Origin: Desulfobacterales bacterium | GTDB taxonomy: Bacteria; Desulfobacterota; Desulfobacteria; Desulfobacterales; UBA11574 | Reading direction: 5' to 3' | Length of the DNA stretch: 64,000 nucleotides | NCBI GenBank assembly: GCA_030145345.1 | Contig: JAQYVT010000001.1 | Span: forward strand, 93,436 to 157,435 | Part shown: positions 52,814 to 63,134 of the stretch, piece by piece | Numbering within the stretch: the first letter of the stretch is position 1 | Layout: the number at the start of each line of letters is the position of its first letter | Translations under genes and position numbers: made by a program | The notes under the pieces: generated by a model | Databases searched by the model: none | What the model was told of the DNA's origin: nothing | Seen by the model: the letters and a program-made list of their open reading frames with translations, nothing else

Positions 52814-53986
52814 TTAATGCGCATCCTTGTAATCCGAATGTTCATATAAAATGGGCATTCTGGTTACGATAAATCTGTAGAGAATTAACCCGATCATTAC
52901 GATAAAGACTGAAATTCCGATTTCCATCCAGTGTGGAAAATATCGTTCACTGGCGGGAAGGTGCCAGTTAAAAGCAATCAGGCAGACATTAAATCTGTTA
53001 AGGATAACCCCCAGCACAGCCAAGACGGAGGTCCATTTTATCAGGGTTAGGCTTTTTACCCGAACACCGATGGCATACAGAAGGCTGGGCAGCGCCACAA
53101 AGCCCAATAGCTCAACGAGATACCAGGTTCCATATCCGGTTTTAAGATAATGCCAAAGGTTTCCAGAAGATATCCCCAAAACCTTTATGGCGAAATATCC
53201 TGCTAGAACATATGATGCGGCTTTGCCAAAGCCCAAAGTGACACCATTTGCTTCTTTGAGGTGAGTTTCATCCATTTTGTGGGCGAAAAAGCGGTGGGAC
53301 AGGGTGCTTTCAAAAATCACCATGGAAAGCCCGGCGACGATGCTGGTGACAAAAAAGTAAATGGGTATATATGAAGAATACCACAATGGATGCAGCTTTG
53401 ACGGTACGATCAAAAATAGGGCACCCAGAGAAGACTGATGCATGGTGGACAGTACCACGCCGAATATGGTCAGAAGGATGGTCAGTTTAACCACAAGGTT
53501 TCGGGCTCTTTTTAACCCCAGCCATTCCATAGCCGCCGGGGAGAATTCTATAAAAAGAACCGTAAGGTAGGTGGCCACGCAAAGACCCACTTCAAACAGA
53601 ACAGAGGTGGTTCCTTGCTGGACGACCAGGGGGTAGGGGAGGCGCCATGGCCGGCCCACATCATAATTAATGGCAAGAAACACCAGCGCGTATCCTAAAA
53701 AACCGGTGAGGATGGCCGGCCGTACCGCAGAATGGTATTTTTTCATTCCAAAAAGGTAAACCGCCGAAGATGTTACATACCCGCCCGCTGCCAGAGCAAC
53801 ACCGCAAAGCAGGTCAAAGCTTATCCATATTCCCCAGGGATTGTAGTCGGAAAGATTGGTAACCGCGCCCAATCCCCCGGCAAATCGCAAATAGGTAAGA
53901 TAAATACCGACGCCTAGAACGATCAAGGCAATGAAATTAAAGAGGCTGAAAATTGATTTTCGCTCTCCAGTAGTGACATGGGCCAT
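52814..53986 (-). CDS. hmcC: HmcC-like NrfD/PsrC-family membrane subunit
   Basis: A 390-residue integral membrane protein with about ten helices of the NrfD family, which interact with quinone and carry no cofactor. Features include NPWGIWISFDLLCGVALAAGG, YDVGRPWRLPYPLV and STMHQSSLGALFLI, all typical of HmcC/HybB-like members. Its ATG overlaps the stop of the Fe-S subunit by 1 nt (TGATG), so translation is coupled. Part of the transmembrane electron-transfer complex fed by HmcA. Confidence 0.92.
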   Translation of the reverse strand: MAHVTTGERKSIFSLFNFIALIVLGVGIYLTYLRFAGGLGAVTNLSDYNPWGIWISFDLLCGVALAAGGYVTSSAVYLFGMKKYHSAVRPAILTGFLGYALVFLAINYDVGRPWRLPYPLVVQQGTTSVLFEVGLCVATYLTVLFIEFSPAAMEWLGLKRARNLVVKLTILLTIFGVVLSTMHQSSLGALFLIVPSKLHPLWYSSYIPIYFFVTSIVAGLSMVIFESTLSHRFFAHKMDETHLKEANGVTLGFGKAASYVLAGYFAIKVLGISSGNLWHYLKTGYGTWYLVELLGFVALPSLLYAIGVRVKSLTLIKWTSVLAVLGVILNRFNVCLIAFNWHLPASERYFPHWMEIGISVFIVMIGLILYRFIVTRMPILYEHSDYKDAH

Positions 53987-54945
53987 CAGGATTCCTCCTC
54001 GGGTTGAGACTGTTCAGATCTATCTTTATCCAATGCTGAAGCCACAGCTTCTTCTTGATCTGTTTGTGCGAACTTTTCTTTGCGTTTTGAGACTGCGTAG
54101 ATACCGGCGAGAAGAACCGGCCAAAGCCCCACGATGATCGGAACTGAACTGAGCGCACCTGCGGTCAATTCGGGCGCGGGTTTAATGCCCAGATCTTCAC
54201 GCATCCCCAGCGCTTTAAATGGGGCTCCGGAAACATAGAGCCAGCTTGTTCCGCCCATCTCATTTTCGCCGTAAATATGATTTACATAACGATCCGGGTA
54301 TTTTCGAAACCGTTCCCGGGCGATTTTGATCATATCTTCTCGTTTCCCAAAACTCAGGGCTTCCATAGGGCAGGCCTCAACGCATCCGGGCAGCTGCCCC
54401 TCGATCACCCGCGGATGACACATGGTGCATTTTCGAATCCGGGGCGTCAGCGCTTGGTCATATTCATATGTGGGTATTTCAAATGGGCAGGCGATCATAC
54501 AATACCGGCACCCCACACAGACGGAGGGGTCGTAAACGACAGCGCCGGTTTTGGTCTTTTTAAACGCCCTTACGAAACATGCGGACGCACATGCCGGCTC
54601 CAGGCAGTGATTGCACTGTTTTTTATAAAATACGGGATGTCCAGACTTTTTCGGATTGTCATATTTGTTCACGACCGTAAACGCTTTTGTGGTGGTTCTG
54701 CGTCGTGTTTCCAGGACGGAAAGATCCGTAAACGGCCGATCCGGCGGCGGCAAATCATTTACTTTGTTGCACGCTGCTTCACAGCTGCGGCAACCCACAC
54801 ACAGCGTGGTGTCATGCAGTATTGCAAAGCTATCGGGATAACCGGCAAAATGCTTGTTGGTTGCAGCAGAGGCTGATTTGCCGATTGTGGTGCTCAAGCC
54901 TGCCGCACCGACCCACCCTAAAAACTTTCTTCTGGATATGGACAT
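53986..54945 (-). CDS. hmcB: HmcB-like periplasmic Fe-S protein
   Basis: A 319-residue protein with a Tat-type signal ([10 protein letters not shown], then an Ala-rich h-region) and four [4Fe-4S] cluster motifs: [35 protein letters not shown] and CTMC ... CVEAC. A single transmembrane helix near the C-terminus (about 262-285) follows, and a charged tail. Such subunits connect multiheme cytochrome to the membrane subunit. Located between the HmcA and HmcC genes. Confidence 0.92.
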   Translation of the reverse strand: MSISRRKFLGWVGAAGLSTTIGKSASAATNKHFAGYPDSFAILHDTTLCVGCRSCEAACNKVNDLPPPDRPFTDLSVLETRRRTTTKAFTVVNKYDNPKKSGHPVFYKKQCNHCLEPACASACFVRAFKKTKTGAVVYDPSVCVGCRYCMIACPFEIPTYEYDQALTPRIRKCTMCHPRVIEGQLPGCVEACPMEALSFGKREDMIKIARERFRKYPDRYVNHIYGENEMGGTSWLYVSGAPFKALGMREDLGIKPAPELTAGALSSVPIIVGLWPVLLAGIYAVSKRKEKFAQTDQEEAVASALDKDRSEQSQPEEES

Positions 54946-55022
54946 GTAAATACCTCAACAAATTTACTGCATTAAATGAAATGAACTCATGAACGTCGAG
55001 TTCATAGGGTTTAGGTTAAATG

Positions 55023-56636
55023 TTATGATTCTTTTTTCCGTTCTTTATGACAAGCCGTACAGCTTAAGTATTTTTCAACGCCCATTTTCTGGTGGCACCC
55101 GATGCACTGCTGGTGAAAAGAACCCATGATTCCGGGACGGAAAAGATAGTCGGTATTGAATGGTTTTCCATGGCAGTTGGCACACCTGGGCGGCTTGCCG
55201 GACGCAGGGGTGTTGTGGTGGCATCCGCGGCATAATGTCGTATCTTCATAATGAAAATATCGGGCCAGTTTGCTGCTGTCCAATTGTTTTACCATGGTAT
55301 CGAATACTTTTCCATGGGGGTATTCCACCGGTTCGTATTGGTCCACCAGGTCTTTGATCATGACCGTTTTCGGAACATCTACCGTATAGATCGGTCCGAA
55401 TGTCTCCTTCCACAACCGAGGCATCAGGCGAGCCATTTTGGCCGCCTTTGAGGTCGATAGCTCGCCGGTTCTCTCCGGCAGAGGAACCATGTGGCATCGC
55501 AGGCATGTGGAGGATTCCTGTTGACGGGTGTGGGTCATGAATTCATGACAACCTGCACAGTTCTTGTCCTGTTGTTTGGATTCATGGCATCCTGTACAGC
55601 TGCTTTGATGTCCACGTTTGTGAAAAGCGGTTTCAAGCGTGATCTCCTTGCCGTTTTCTACATTTTTATTCGAACCCACCAAGGGATGGCAGGTCGCACA
55701 TGATTCCAGGCTTGCAAGGTGACACACGCGGCAGGTATCATTGTATTCTTCGTGTGCCTTGTGGCTGAAGGGGACACGCATCATTGTGGGGATGCGTCCC
55801 TTTTTGTCGCCGGTTTTTATTAAGACATTATCCGGCTGTCCCCTCTTTATTCGGGGGATGGATTTAACCTTTTCGATTTTCAACTGCTCTTGGGCATCAT
55901 GGCATCCGCTGCACCGAACCGGACCGGCATCCATCTGTTTTGCCTCGGTTTTCTGGTGACAATCGATACAAGCCAAATGGGAGGCCAGCCGCATGGTACT
56001 CACCATTTCCGTACCATCACCGGTGGTCTCTTTTTTATGACAATACCGGCAGGTGCCCTCTTTTCCTTTGGCATAGAAGAGCTTCTGGCTCTTTGGGTCA
56101 TATTCGTGGTGGCAGCGGTCACATTGATTCTTCTGGGCACGGTAATGTCTAAAGTGGAGGGATTTGTCGAAACCAAACTCGACCCGAGAAGATTGGATCT
56201 CAGGTCTTTCCCTGTGACACGCGTCACATTTAACAGGGCCTGCCTTCTCTCCGGCGGCAATGGTTTCAGAATGACATTTTGTACAATTGTCACAATAAAT
56301 TTTCGTCAATTCTTCTCGAGTGGTATCTTTAAGCCGCATAAATTTGGGAGACATACGACCGTTTTCAGTCTTGTGGCAGGCCATACAGTCTTTATTTTTC
56401 TTTTCCAGGGCATCGGTATGTTGGTCATGTAAAAATACTGCTTTGGGCTTTTCAAGTTTTCCAAAAACCTCCACCGTATCAAACGTGATGATATCCGGCC
56501 TGAACATGATCGGCTGAACTTGGTCGGGGGTTTTTGACAGCGCTTTAACATCAAAAGCGCCCATGCCGAAAATTAACAAGATGACAATCGCAACTGAAAT
56601 TCCAGCCCCTATTGGTAACGATTTTCCCTTCACCAT
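55023..56636 (-). CDS. hmcA: HmcA-like sixteen-heme cytochrome c
   Basis: A 537-residue periplasmic high-molecular-weight cytochrome. A signal or anchor segment covers about 10-28. I count 16 CxxCH motifs, from CMACH near the N-terminus through CTKCH, CDACH, CDRCH, CRYCH, CIDCH, CSGCH, CRVCH, CATCH, CTGCH, CAGCH, CLRCH, CRGCH, CANCH and CIGCH to CTACH close to the end, the number found in Desulfovibrio HmcA. It takes electrons from periplasmic cytochrome c3 and passes them to the membrane subunits encoded next to it. Directly follows fdhE, so the formate dehydrogenase and Hmc genes may be one long operon. Confidence 0.95.
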   Translation of the reverse strand: MVKGKSLPIGAGISVAIVILLIFGMGAFDVKALSKTPDQVQPIMFRPDIITFDTVEVFGKLEKPKAVFLHDQHTDALEKKNKDCMACHKTENGRMSPKFMRLKDTTREELTKIYCDNCTKCHSETIAAGEKAGPVKCDACHRERPEIQSSRVEFGFDKSLHFRHYRAQKNQCDRCHHEYDPKSQKLFYAKGKEGTCRYCHKKETTGDGTEMVSTMRLASHLACIDCHQKTEAKQMDAGPVRCSGCHDAQEQLKIEKVKSIPRIKRGQPDNVLIKTGDKKGRIPTMMRVPFSHKAHEEYNDTCRVCHLASLESCATCHPLVGSNKNVENGKEITLETAFHKRGHQSSCTGCHESKQQDKNCAGCHEFMTHTRQQESSTCLRCHMVPLPERTGELSTSKAAKMARLMPRLWKETFGPIYTVDVPKTVMIKDLVDQYEPVEYPHGKVFDTMVKQLDSSKLARYFHYEDTTLCRGCHHNTPASGKPPRCANCHGKPFNTDYLFRPGIMGSFHQQCIGCHQKMGVEKYLSCTACHKERKKES

Positions 56637-56733
56637 AATTCTTATCCTTGACTATTATCGAATCGTTATTTTCAAAAAAAAATTATTATCACGGATTCTT
56701 CTCCATCTCAGTTCCATCCTAGAGAATAATCGG

Positions 56734-57603
56734 CTAAGTGATCCGGGATTTGGTTGTATCCGGATCTTCTATGTTTTTTTGGGCTACCAGATCCAGATGC
56801 CACGTCGCAACATCATCTAAAGGAACAATTACAGGTCCGGCCAGTTCACGCAGGTCAATGGTCTTGAGATAATGGCCGCAACGGCTGCAAAGATCCACGC
56901 GCAGCCCCGCTTCATTTTCTGCACGGAGGTAGCTTAAATCTTTTTTGTTATCATTTTCACAAAAAGGGCATTTAAGGCGCGGGTAGGTCCAAACGGTTTC
57001 ACACAAAGAGCAGTGGAGACTCCTTTTACCACCTTCTCCGGAAAGATCGGCCAGTTTTGGGGCTGAGCCGCACACCGGGCAGTGCCCGTAAGTCCATTGG
57101 TTTAAGTCCAGCAGGCCTTGGACGGCGTGTGCTGTTTCTAATAGCGCGGGCCTCAGTGACAAACGGAGGAGAAGTGTCAATACGGGAGGATCGACCTTAA
57201 ATTTCTGGGCTGAAGTTTGAATAGCCTCGAAATCAGAGGTCAACACCGCCTTCATCAATATTGGGATGCCGTCAGGGTCTTTGGCCAAGGCCTTAAGCAG
57301 TCCTTCAACCTGCCTTCGGCCGTCTTCCGTGGTTTTTATCCGATCCACCAGTTGTTCATACAAATCTTTGGCCTGCTCCCAGTCCAGGGACAATTCCACT
57401 GGATTTAAAAGGGACTTCCCCTGGTACCAAGCCTTTGGTAAAGAATCAAAGTCGAGCTTCATGTCTGAGGTGCGAAAATTTTCCGAAGCCTTAACGGTCG
57501 TGGATAAAAGTTCTCCGACCCACTGAACCAGCTCAGCATAGACCGGATTGCGATTTTTGATTGACTGCACCTTGACAGTTATATCTTCCAAGCTTATTTC
57601 CAT
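56734..57603 (-). CDS. fdhE: Formate dehydrogenase accessory protein FdhE
   Basis: A 289-residue cytoplasmic maturation factor. Four CxxC motifs in the second half (CPVCGSAP, CSLCETVW, CPFCEND, CSRCGHY) form rubredoxin-like iron sites; the N-terminal half is helical (LRLSLRPALLETAH). FdhE is needed for active formate dehydrogenase and binds the catalytic subunit. The start at 57603 (MEISLED) is chosen rather than an upstream in-frame ATG at 57642, since the family starts near there; no strong ribosome binding site is seen for either. Sits between fdhB and hmcA. Confidence 0.92.
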   Translation of the reverse strand: MEISLEDITVKVQSIKNRNPVYAELVQWVGELLSTTVKASENFRTSDMKLDFDSLPKAWYQGKSLLNPVELSLDWEQAKDLYEQLVDRIKTTEDGRRQVEGLLKALAKDPDGIPILMKAVLTSDFEAIQTSAQKFKVDPPVLTLLLRLSLRPALLETAHAVQGLLDLNQWTYGHCPVCGSAPKLADLSGEGGKRSLHCSLCETVWTYPRLKCPFCENDNKKDLSYLRAENEAGLRVDLCSRCGHYLKTIDLRELAGPVIVPLDDVATWHLDLVAQKNIEDPDTTKSRIT

Positions 57604-57829
57604 GAGTGAATTCCGCTTAAGGTGAATAAAATGGTATCGCAACTTGGTTCCGCCAAGGCGGAGTGCATTCGTGTCACGTTACACGTTAATCAATTTAAAG
57701 TTCTTAAAAAATGCCAGGTCAGTCATCCCGAACTCAAGGCGTCTCTTGAAGGTTTGGCTTTAGCGCAATCATCTTCAGGACGTCTGGAGAAAACTGGGGC
57801 TTTGTAACAGCGCAAAGCCCCAGTTCAGA

Positions 57830-58480
57830 TTATGCTACCGGGCGATATTTAGCCTGTTCATCTATTATTAGATATAGTGCTCGAACGTCTTCGAGGTCTA
57901 AGATTTCACCCCGACCACCGAATTTTTTCTTGACAGCTGCCAATCTCTCTTGGGCAAGTTTTTTCATGTCCGCCTCATCCCCAAAGTTGAGCGCCCCGGT
58001 GGGGCAGGCTTTGGCGCAGGCCGTCGGAAGCCCGGCCTCCACGCGATCATAGCACATATTGCACTTGACCATCTGTTTCTCTTCTTTGCTCCAGTTGGGG
58101 ATGCTCCAGGGACAGGCCTGCTTAATTGCTTTGGAGCTTTTTTCCAGTCCTTTCATTTTTTCGGTATACAAGACGGCTCCAAATTCGTTAACGATGATCG
58201 CATCCTTTTTGATCTGGTCCACCTTCTTTTTACAGGGTGGCTTCAGGCAGTGGCGGCAGGCTTCAGTAAAAAAGTACCAGACCATTGAATTTTCCTTTGA
58301 GGGGTGCTCTGAAAAGCGCACCAGGCGGAATGTGTTACCGTCCAGGTCCAATGGGTTCTGATAACTGCCGTATTGCTTTGTTTTACTGGCAGAATGCTTT
58401 TTATACTGCTTGCAGGCGATTTGACAACCGCGGCAGGCAGTGCAACGGGTCGTATCTATAAAGAAAAATTTACCAGCCAT
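57830..58480 (-). CDS. fdhB: Formate dehydrogenase beta (Fe-S) subunit
   Basis: A 216-residue iron-sulfur subunit with four [4Fe-4S] motifs: CTACRGCQIAC at 13-23, CRHCLKPPCKKK, then CPWSIP, and CNMC ... CAKACPTGAL. No transmembrane helix and no own signal peptide are present, so it is exported by Tat together with FdhA, as in soluble periplasmic FdhAB of Desulfovibrio. It transfers electrons from the catalytic subunit to cytochrome c3. Starts 3 bp after the fdhA stop. Confidence 0.94.
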   Translation of the reverse strand: MAGKFFFIDTTRCTACRGCQIACKQYKKHSASKTKQYGSYQNPLDLDGNTFRLVRFSEHPSKENSMVWYFFTEACRHCLKPPCKKKVDQIKKDAIIVNEFGAVLYTEKMKGLEKSSKAIKQACPWSIPNWSKEEKQMVKCNMCYDRVEAGLPTACAKACPTGALNFGDEADMKKLAQERLAAVKKKFGGRGEILDLEDVRALYLIIDEQAKYRPVA

Positions 58481-58483
58481 GGT

Positions 58484-61400
58484 TTACGCCCTCCTTTTAC
58501 CGAGTTTTTCCACGTTGACCATAAAAGCCTTGGTCTCCGGGATTCTTGTGTTGGGGTCACCGGTGGATGGTGTCAAGAGATTGGCCGAATCACCGCCATC
58601 TTTTGGATAGATCCACCCGAAACACCATGGCAGGCCAACCTGATGAACGGTCAGTCCTTGAACGGTCATGGGCTTAAACCGGCCGGTCACCATGGCTACG
58701 GCTTCCACCTTACCGCGAGCCGATGAAACTTTGCACATATCTCCGTTGTTAATTCCTTTGAGTTTGGCCAGTTCATTGCTCATTTCTACAAAGAGTTGCG
58801 GCTGTGTTTCCAACAGCCACGGCTGCCATCGGGTCAGAATACCGGTCTGCCAGTGCTCGGTGACCCTGTAGGTTGTGCCAACAAAGGGGAATCGTGGATC
58901 GCAGGACAAATGGGCATCCGCTTCAGTACCATAAACCGGTGCTACAGGATTCATGCGCTGGCTGGACATCAGGTTCTTGGGCACAGGACATTCGAGGGGT
59001 TCATAGTGCTCAGGGAGAGGCCCGTCGGCACGGCCTGGGCCAAAGACCGACGCCACGCCGTCCGGCTTCATGATAAACGGCCGCTTGGTCTTTTCCTTGT
59101 TGGACATGGGCGGCCAGCCGCCGTCCGGAACATCGCCCACCCATTTGCCGTCTTTGTATTCCAGAATGTTTTTGTTGGCCGACCAGGGTTTGCCGTTGAG
59201 ATCCACCGATGCACGATTATAGATAATGCGCCGATTGACAGGCCAACACCAAGACCATTCCGGATAAAGCCCCATACCGGTGGGATCTTTTTTCTCCCTT
59301 CGAGCGGCCATGTTGCCTTTCTCGGTATAAGAATTGCAATACAGCCAGTTGCCGGAGCTGGTAGAGCCGTCGTCCAGAAGATAGGCAAACGATGGCACCA
59401 GGGTGCCCTTTTTGAAAGATTTACCCTTTACGGTCGCATCTTTTTCAAAATAGCCGTTGACCAGCTTGGCGATGGCATGGGCATCAAACTTTCCGTCCTT
59501 TACATAATCCCACCGCATATTTTTAATCGGTTCGGGAAATTTTCCATCGGTTTCATACAGTTCACGAACTTTTTCAAACAGCTCGACCATGATATCGCCG
59601 TCACTTTTACAGCCACGTGGGGGCTTAGAAGCAGCATAACGCCACTGCATCCAGCGACCGGAATTGGTGATGGACCCTTCCTTTTCCACGCTGGTATAAC
59701 AGGGAAGGAAAAAAACTTCGGTCTTGATTTCATCGGGTTTCATCCCGGGCCCTTTCCAGAATGAAGCCGTTTCATTGTCAAAGATGTTGACGTTGACCAT
59801 CCAGTCCAGTTTGGCCATAGCTTGACGGGTCTTGTTGGAATTGGCTCCGGAACACGCCGGGTTCTGGCCCCAGGCAAAGAAACCCTTGAATTTTCCTTGG
59901 TACATTTCATCAAATATATCCAGCCACGAGTAGGTCTTGCCGTCATCTATTTTAGGCAACCAGGAATAGCCGAAATTGTTTTCCTGGGTGGCCGCCTCTC
60001 CAAACATGGATTTCAGGAAACTCACCGAATACTTGGGCGTGTTGCCCCACCAGTTGGCGCTGAGCGGATCGCTGGTCTTGGGGGTCCACTTTTTGTTGTA
60101 AGCCGCCAATGAATCATTGGATGCCCTGGGCGTCTTGAGGTAACCCGGCAGGATGTGAAACAACAGGCAGTGATCCGTGGAACCCTGCACATTCGATTCA
60201 CCGCGGAGTGCATTGACGCCGCCGCCGGGTCGGCCCATGTTCCCCAAAAGAAGCTGGATCATGGCCATCATGCGGATGTTTTGTACACCCACCGTATGCT
60301 GGGTCCAGCCCATGGCATACATGATGGTGCCGGTTTTGTCAGCGGCACCGGTTTTAGCGTAGGGTTCCCATACCTTTTTGAGATCCTTTTCCGGTGTGCC
60401 GGTAATGGAGGATACCGTTTTGGGCGTATAACGGGAATAATGTTTTTTCATGAGCTGGAACACGCACCGCGGATCTTTTAAGGTCAAATCCCGCTTGGGC
60501 ACGCCGTTCCCATCTTTTTCAAACGCCCATTTCGATTTATCGTATTTCTTTTTCTTGGGATCATACCCGGCAAAAAGGCCGTCTTTAAAATCAAATTCAG
60601 AACCGACGATAAAGCTGGCGTTGGTGTAATTGGCCGCATATTCCTTATGAAATTTGTTATTTGAAAGAATATAGTTCATCATGCCGCCCAAAAATGCGAT
60701 GTCCGTACCCGACCGCAACGGCGCGTAAATGTCGGCTTTTGAAGAGGTGCGGGTAAAACGGGGATCAACGCTGATGAGGGTGGCGCCCTTGTCCATGGCT
60801 TTGCCGACCCACTTCATGGAGATGGGATGGTTTTCCGCAGCATTGGATCCCATGATCAAAATGCAGTCGGAATTGCGGATATCGATCCAGTGGTTGGTCA
60901 TCGCGCCGCGTCCGAACGACTCTGCCAGAGCCGCAACAGTGGCGCTGTGTCAGATACGAGCCTGATGTTCGATATACACCAGACCCATTGCCCGCATGAT
61001 GCCCTGAAGAAGCCAGCATTCCTCGTTGTCCAGCGCTGCAGAACCCACATGGGCAATACCTGTGGTCCGATTGACCACCTGGCCGTTATCATTTTGCTCC
61101 GTAAATGTTGCGTCGCGGGTTTCCTTGATTTTTTCCGCGATCTTTTGGAGGGCGTCATCCCATTCAATTTCCTCCCACTCGTCGCTTTCAGGTGCACGGT
61201 AGAGGGGATTTTTCATACGGTTTTTATTGACCGTCATTTGATAGAGAGCCGCTCCCTTGGCGCACAAAGCCCCTTCATTGATGGGATGATCCGGGTCTCC
61301 TTCCGCGTTGAGAAGCTTACCGCTCTTCTTGGTGTGGGCAATGAGACCACATCCCACCGCACAGTAAGGACAAATGGTGGTGGTCTCCTTGGCCTTGAGG

Positions 61401-61519
61401 ATCTTCAAGTCGGCAGCGTACGATTGCACAGGCTTCAGATCAAAGCCCAGACACATGGCGGCTGCGGCGGCTCCTGCAGTGCCGGACCACTTGAGAAACT
61501 CCCGTCGTGTTAGTGCCAT
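58484..61519 (-). CDS. fdhA: Formate dehydrogenase alpha subunit (selenocysteine)
   Basis: A 1011-residue molybdenum or tungsten bis-MGD enzyme oxidising formate in the periplasm. It has a Tat signal (LTRREFLKWSG), a [4Fe-4S] motif CPYCAVGCGL near 50, and an in-frame TGA at 60950-60952 read as Sec190 in the hallmark EHQARI-U-HSATVAALAESFGRG. The rest follows the family order (GSNAAENHPI, VDPRFTRT, MGWTQHTVGVQN, and ending in ACSGANSN-type and molydopterin-binding segments), with the C-terminal domain at about 860-1000. Simple stop-codon reading would split it into two pieces at 60950. Part of the fdhA-fdhB-fdhE-hmc set, preceded by cytochrome c3. Confidence 0.96.
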
Positions 61520-61764
61520 ATTCCCTCCTTTCTCAGCAAACTTAATGAACGTTTACCCGGAAGTCGAACAGCGCATTTAAAGCCTTCCACCAAGGAGGAA
61601 TACCAGCAGCTACATTGCACGGTAATTTGACCTTGTGCCGTCCGAAATTTCGGGGCCGATAAGCAAAACTTCGTTTGTTAACTAAAAAAGTGATTTTATA
61701 TTTTCAAACTGCAACTGTTTTCCTTACACGGGAAGTTTACGTTTTCAATAAAACGTGTTTTTGG
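61520..61764. other. Intergenic region between cytochrome c3 and fdhA
   Basis: AT-rich 245-bp gap. No hairpin with a T-run was seen, so the fdhA transcript may read through from the cytochrome gene or start here. Confidence 0.3.
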
Positions 61765-62157
61765 TTACTTATGGCAAAAGCCGCACATTACGGGACCGCT
61801 TTTACGCCCCCAAACAATATAATTTTCATGGCAGCCGATACATTTTTTATGAAAGGCCACTAACAGAGGTATCGGGATTTCTTTCGTTAACCGTTTTTTA
61901 TGGCAGCTGGAACATTTGCTCCCTTTACCCTGATTCCTGTCGGAGAATATATTGAAATCGTGGTGGCAAACCCTGCAGCGCATAATGGTTTCGTGCAAAT
62001 AGTGGTCAAACCTTACAGAATGCTCATGGTGTTTGCCGAATTCCCGGCTTTTTAAGTCCATGATGCCTTCCTGGGCCTTTTCTTCCTGGGACCATGCAAG
62101 GGGTGTTGCCAGAACTGCTGCGAGAATCAGACTGAAAACAAGATACCGATACTTCAT
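61765..62157 (-). CDS. Tetraheme cytochrome c3
   Basis: A 130-residue secreted cytochrome. Signal peptide ends near residue 23 (PLAWS). Four heme sites are seen: CRVCH, CSSCH, CIGCH and CGFCH, with two extra histidines nearby (HHEHSVRFDHYLHE) to give bis-His ligation. Spacing is typical of a small cytochrome c3 partner of periplasmic formate dehydrogenase. First gene of the presumed fdh-hmc unit, with 245 bp to fdhA. Confidence 0.9.
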   Translation of the reverse strand: MKYRYLVFSLILAAVLATPLAWSQEEKAQEGIMDLKSREFGKHHEHSVRFDHYLHETIMRCRVCHHDFNIFSDRNQGKGSKCSSCHKKRLTKEIPIPLLVAFHKKCIGCHENYIVWGRKSGPVMCGFCHK

Positions 62158-62349
62158 ACGTCTTTCCTCCGGTAAACTTATGCAAACCCTAAAAGAATTG
62201 CGAAAAGAGATTTATTACCATTAATGACACGTTTTTTTTCGTCAAAGAAAATAAAACCGATGTTGATCGCCGTGCCAGAATTCGTTGTTTATTTAACCTG
62301 TTAAATTGTGACGCTCTAAAGATTGAATGCCGATTTTAAACGTTGTTGT

Positions 62350-62383
62350 TATATCACAATGTGTCATGCCACAATGTGATATA
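62350..62383. promoter_or_regulatory. Palindrome upstream of the cytochrome c3-fdh-hmc cluster
   Basis: TATATCACAATGTG and CACAATGTGATATA form an inverted repeat with a single mismatch per arm around TCATGC; each arm also contains CACAATGTG, so the unit is repeated directly too. It lies about 190 bp upstream of the cytochrome c3 start codon. Likely a regulator site of unknown identity; TGTGA/TCACA half-sites resemble Crp-type targets but the spacing is not standard. Confidence 0.4.
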
Positions 62384-62439
62384 CTTTTTACAACAAAATC
62401 AGTATATTAGGAGGGATTGAAAAAATCAAGGATTTTTTT

Positions 62440-62550
62440 ATGAAGATTCAGACAATAAAGTCCGTTCAGACAATAAAGCCAGTTCAAAACTTTTTTTGCA
62501 AATGGAGAACCTTTTCGATCATTTCTTATTGGCCTTCTCCAGCTCCATAA
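62440..62550 (+). CDS. Possible small protein with tandem hexapeptide (doubtful)
   Basis: A 36-codon frame: MKIQTIKSVQTIKPVQNFFCK and so on, with AAGGA 7 nt upstream. The 5' part contains an 18-bp tandem repeat, TTCAGACAATAAAG at 62447-62460 and 62465-62478, which gives TIK-x-VQ twice. It overlaps the 3' end of the peroxiredoxin gene. It may equally be non-coding; listed as a candidate only. Confidence 0.25.
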   Translation: MKIQTIKSVQTIKPVQNFFCKWRTFSIISYWPSPAP

Positions 62551-63121
62551 CCAGCACCTCCAATTTGGGGCGAACATTAATATCCTCTACATGGATGAAC
62601 TGTATGATGCCTGCTTTATCAATGACAAACAGAGCTCTTTCTGAGACACCGTCGGAACGGAGAACACCGTAACGGGCTGCCACAGCACCATGGGGCCAGA
62701 AATCGGAAAGTACTGAAAACCATAGTTTTCCCATCTGCTGGGTCCAGGCATGAAGTGTTGGAAGATTGTCCACCGTAATGCCCAACAAGACGGCATTGTT
62801 TTTGTCAAAAAAACCTTTCGCAATATTGTACCCCGGCCACTGGTCCGAGCACACCGGCGTCCATGCTGCCGGAACGAATGATATCACGACATTTTTTTTC
62901 CCGGCAAACTGGCTGAGGGAAATTTTTTCGCCGGATACGGACGGCAGGGTAAAGTCCGGGGCCGGGTCTCCGACCTTGACCTTTAGAATGCTGTCGATGG
63001 GCTTTAGAATTCCCGGGTTGTAAATATTGCCTTTATACGCTTCAGACAATCCGAATGCAGCGCCACAGAAAATCAACAGAAACACCGCTAACAGCATGTT
63101 TATACTGAAAAATCTTTTCAT
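62519..63121 (-). CDS. Exported peroxiredoxin (AhpC/TSA family)
   Basis: A 200-residue thiol peroxidase with an N-terminal signal peptide (about 1-24). The start at 63121 has GAGGAGG 8 nt upstream. The peroxidatic motif is AAWTPVCSDQWPGY, with Cys near position 93 where family members have PVCTxE; other landmarks are DFTLPSVSGEKISLSQFAGKKNVVISFVP and GITVDNLPTLHAW. It has ordinary Cys, not Sec. It begins 14 bp after the upstream thioredoxin-like gene, so the pair may share a transcript; reduced partner is probably that protein. Confidence 0.88.
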   Translation of the reverse strand: MKRFFSINMLLAVFLLIFCGAAFGLSEAYKGNIYNPGILKPIDSILKVKVGDPAPDFTLPSVSGEKISLSQFAGKKNVVISFVPAAWTPVCSDQWPGYNIAKGFFDKNNAVLLGITVDNLPTLHAWTQQMGKLWFSVLSDFWPHGAVAARYGVLRSDGVSERALFVIDKAGIIQFIHVEDINVRPKLEVLVMELEKANKK

Positions 63122-63134
63122 TGCCGTCACCTCC

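Noticed and set aside
58796..59764. 322-codon plus-strand frame opposite fdhA
   Set aside because: Antisense shadow of a long conserved gene with no recognisable domain.
58484..60901. A separate 805-residue gene for the second part of formate dehydrogenase
   Set aside because: The TGA at 60950-60952 lies exactly at the selenocysteine position in the EHQARI-U-HSATV motif and the frame is continuous from 61519, so this is one fdhA gene.
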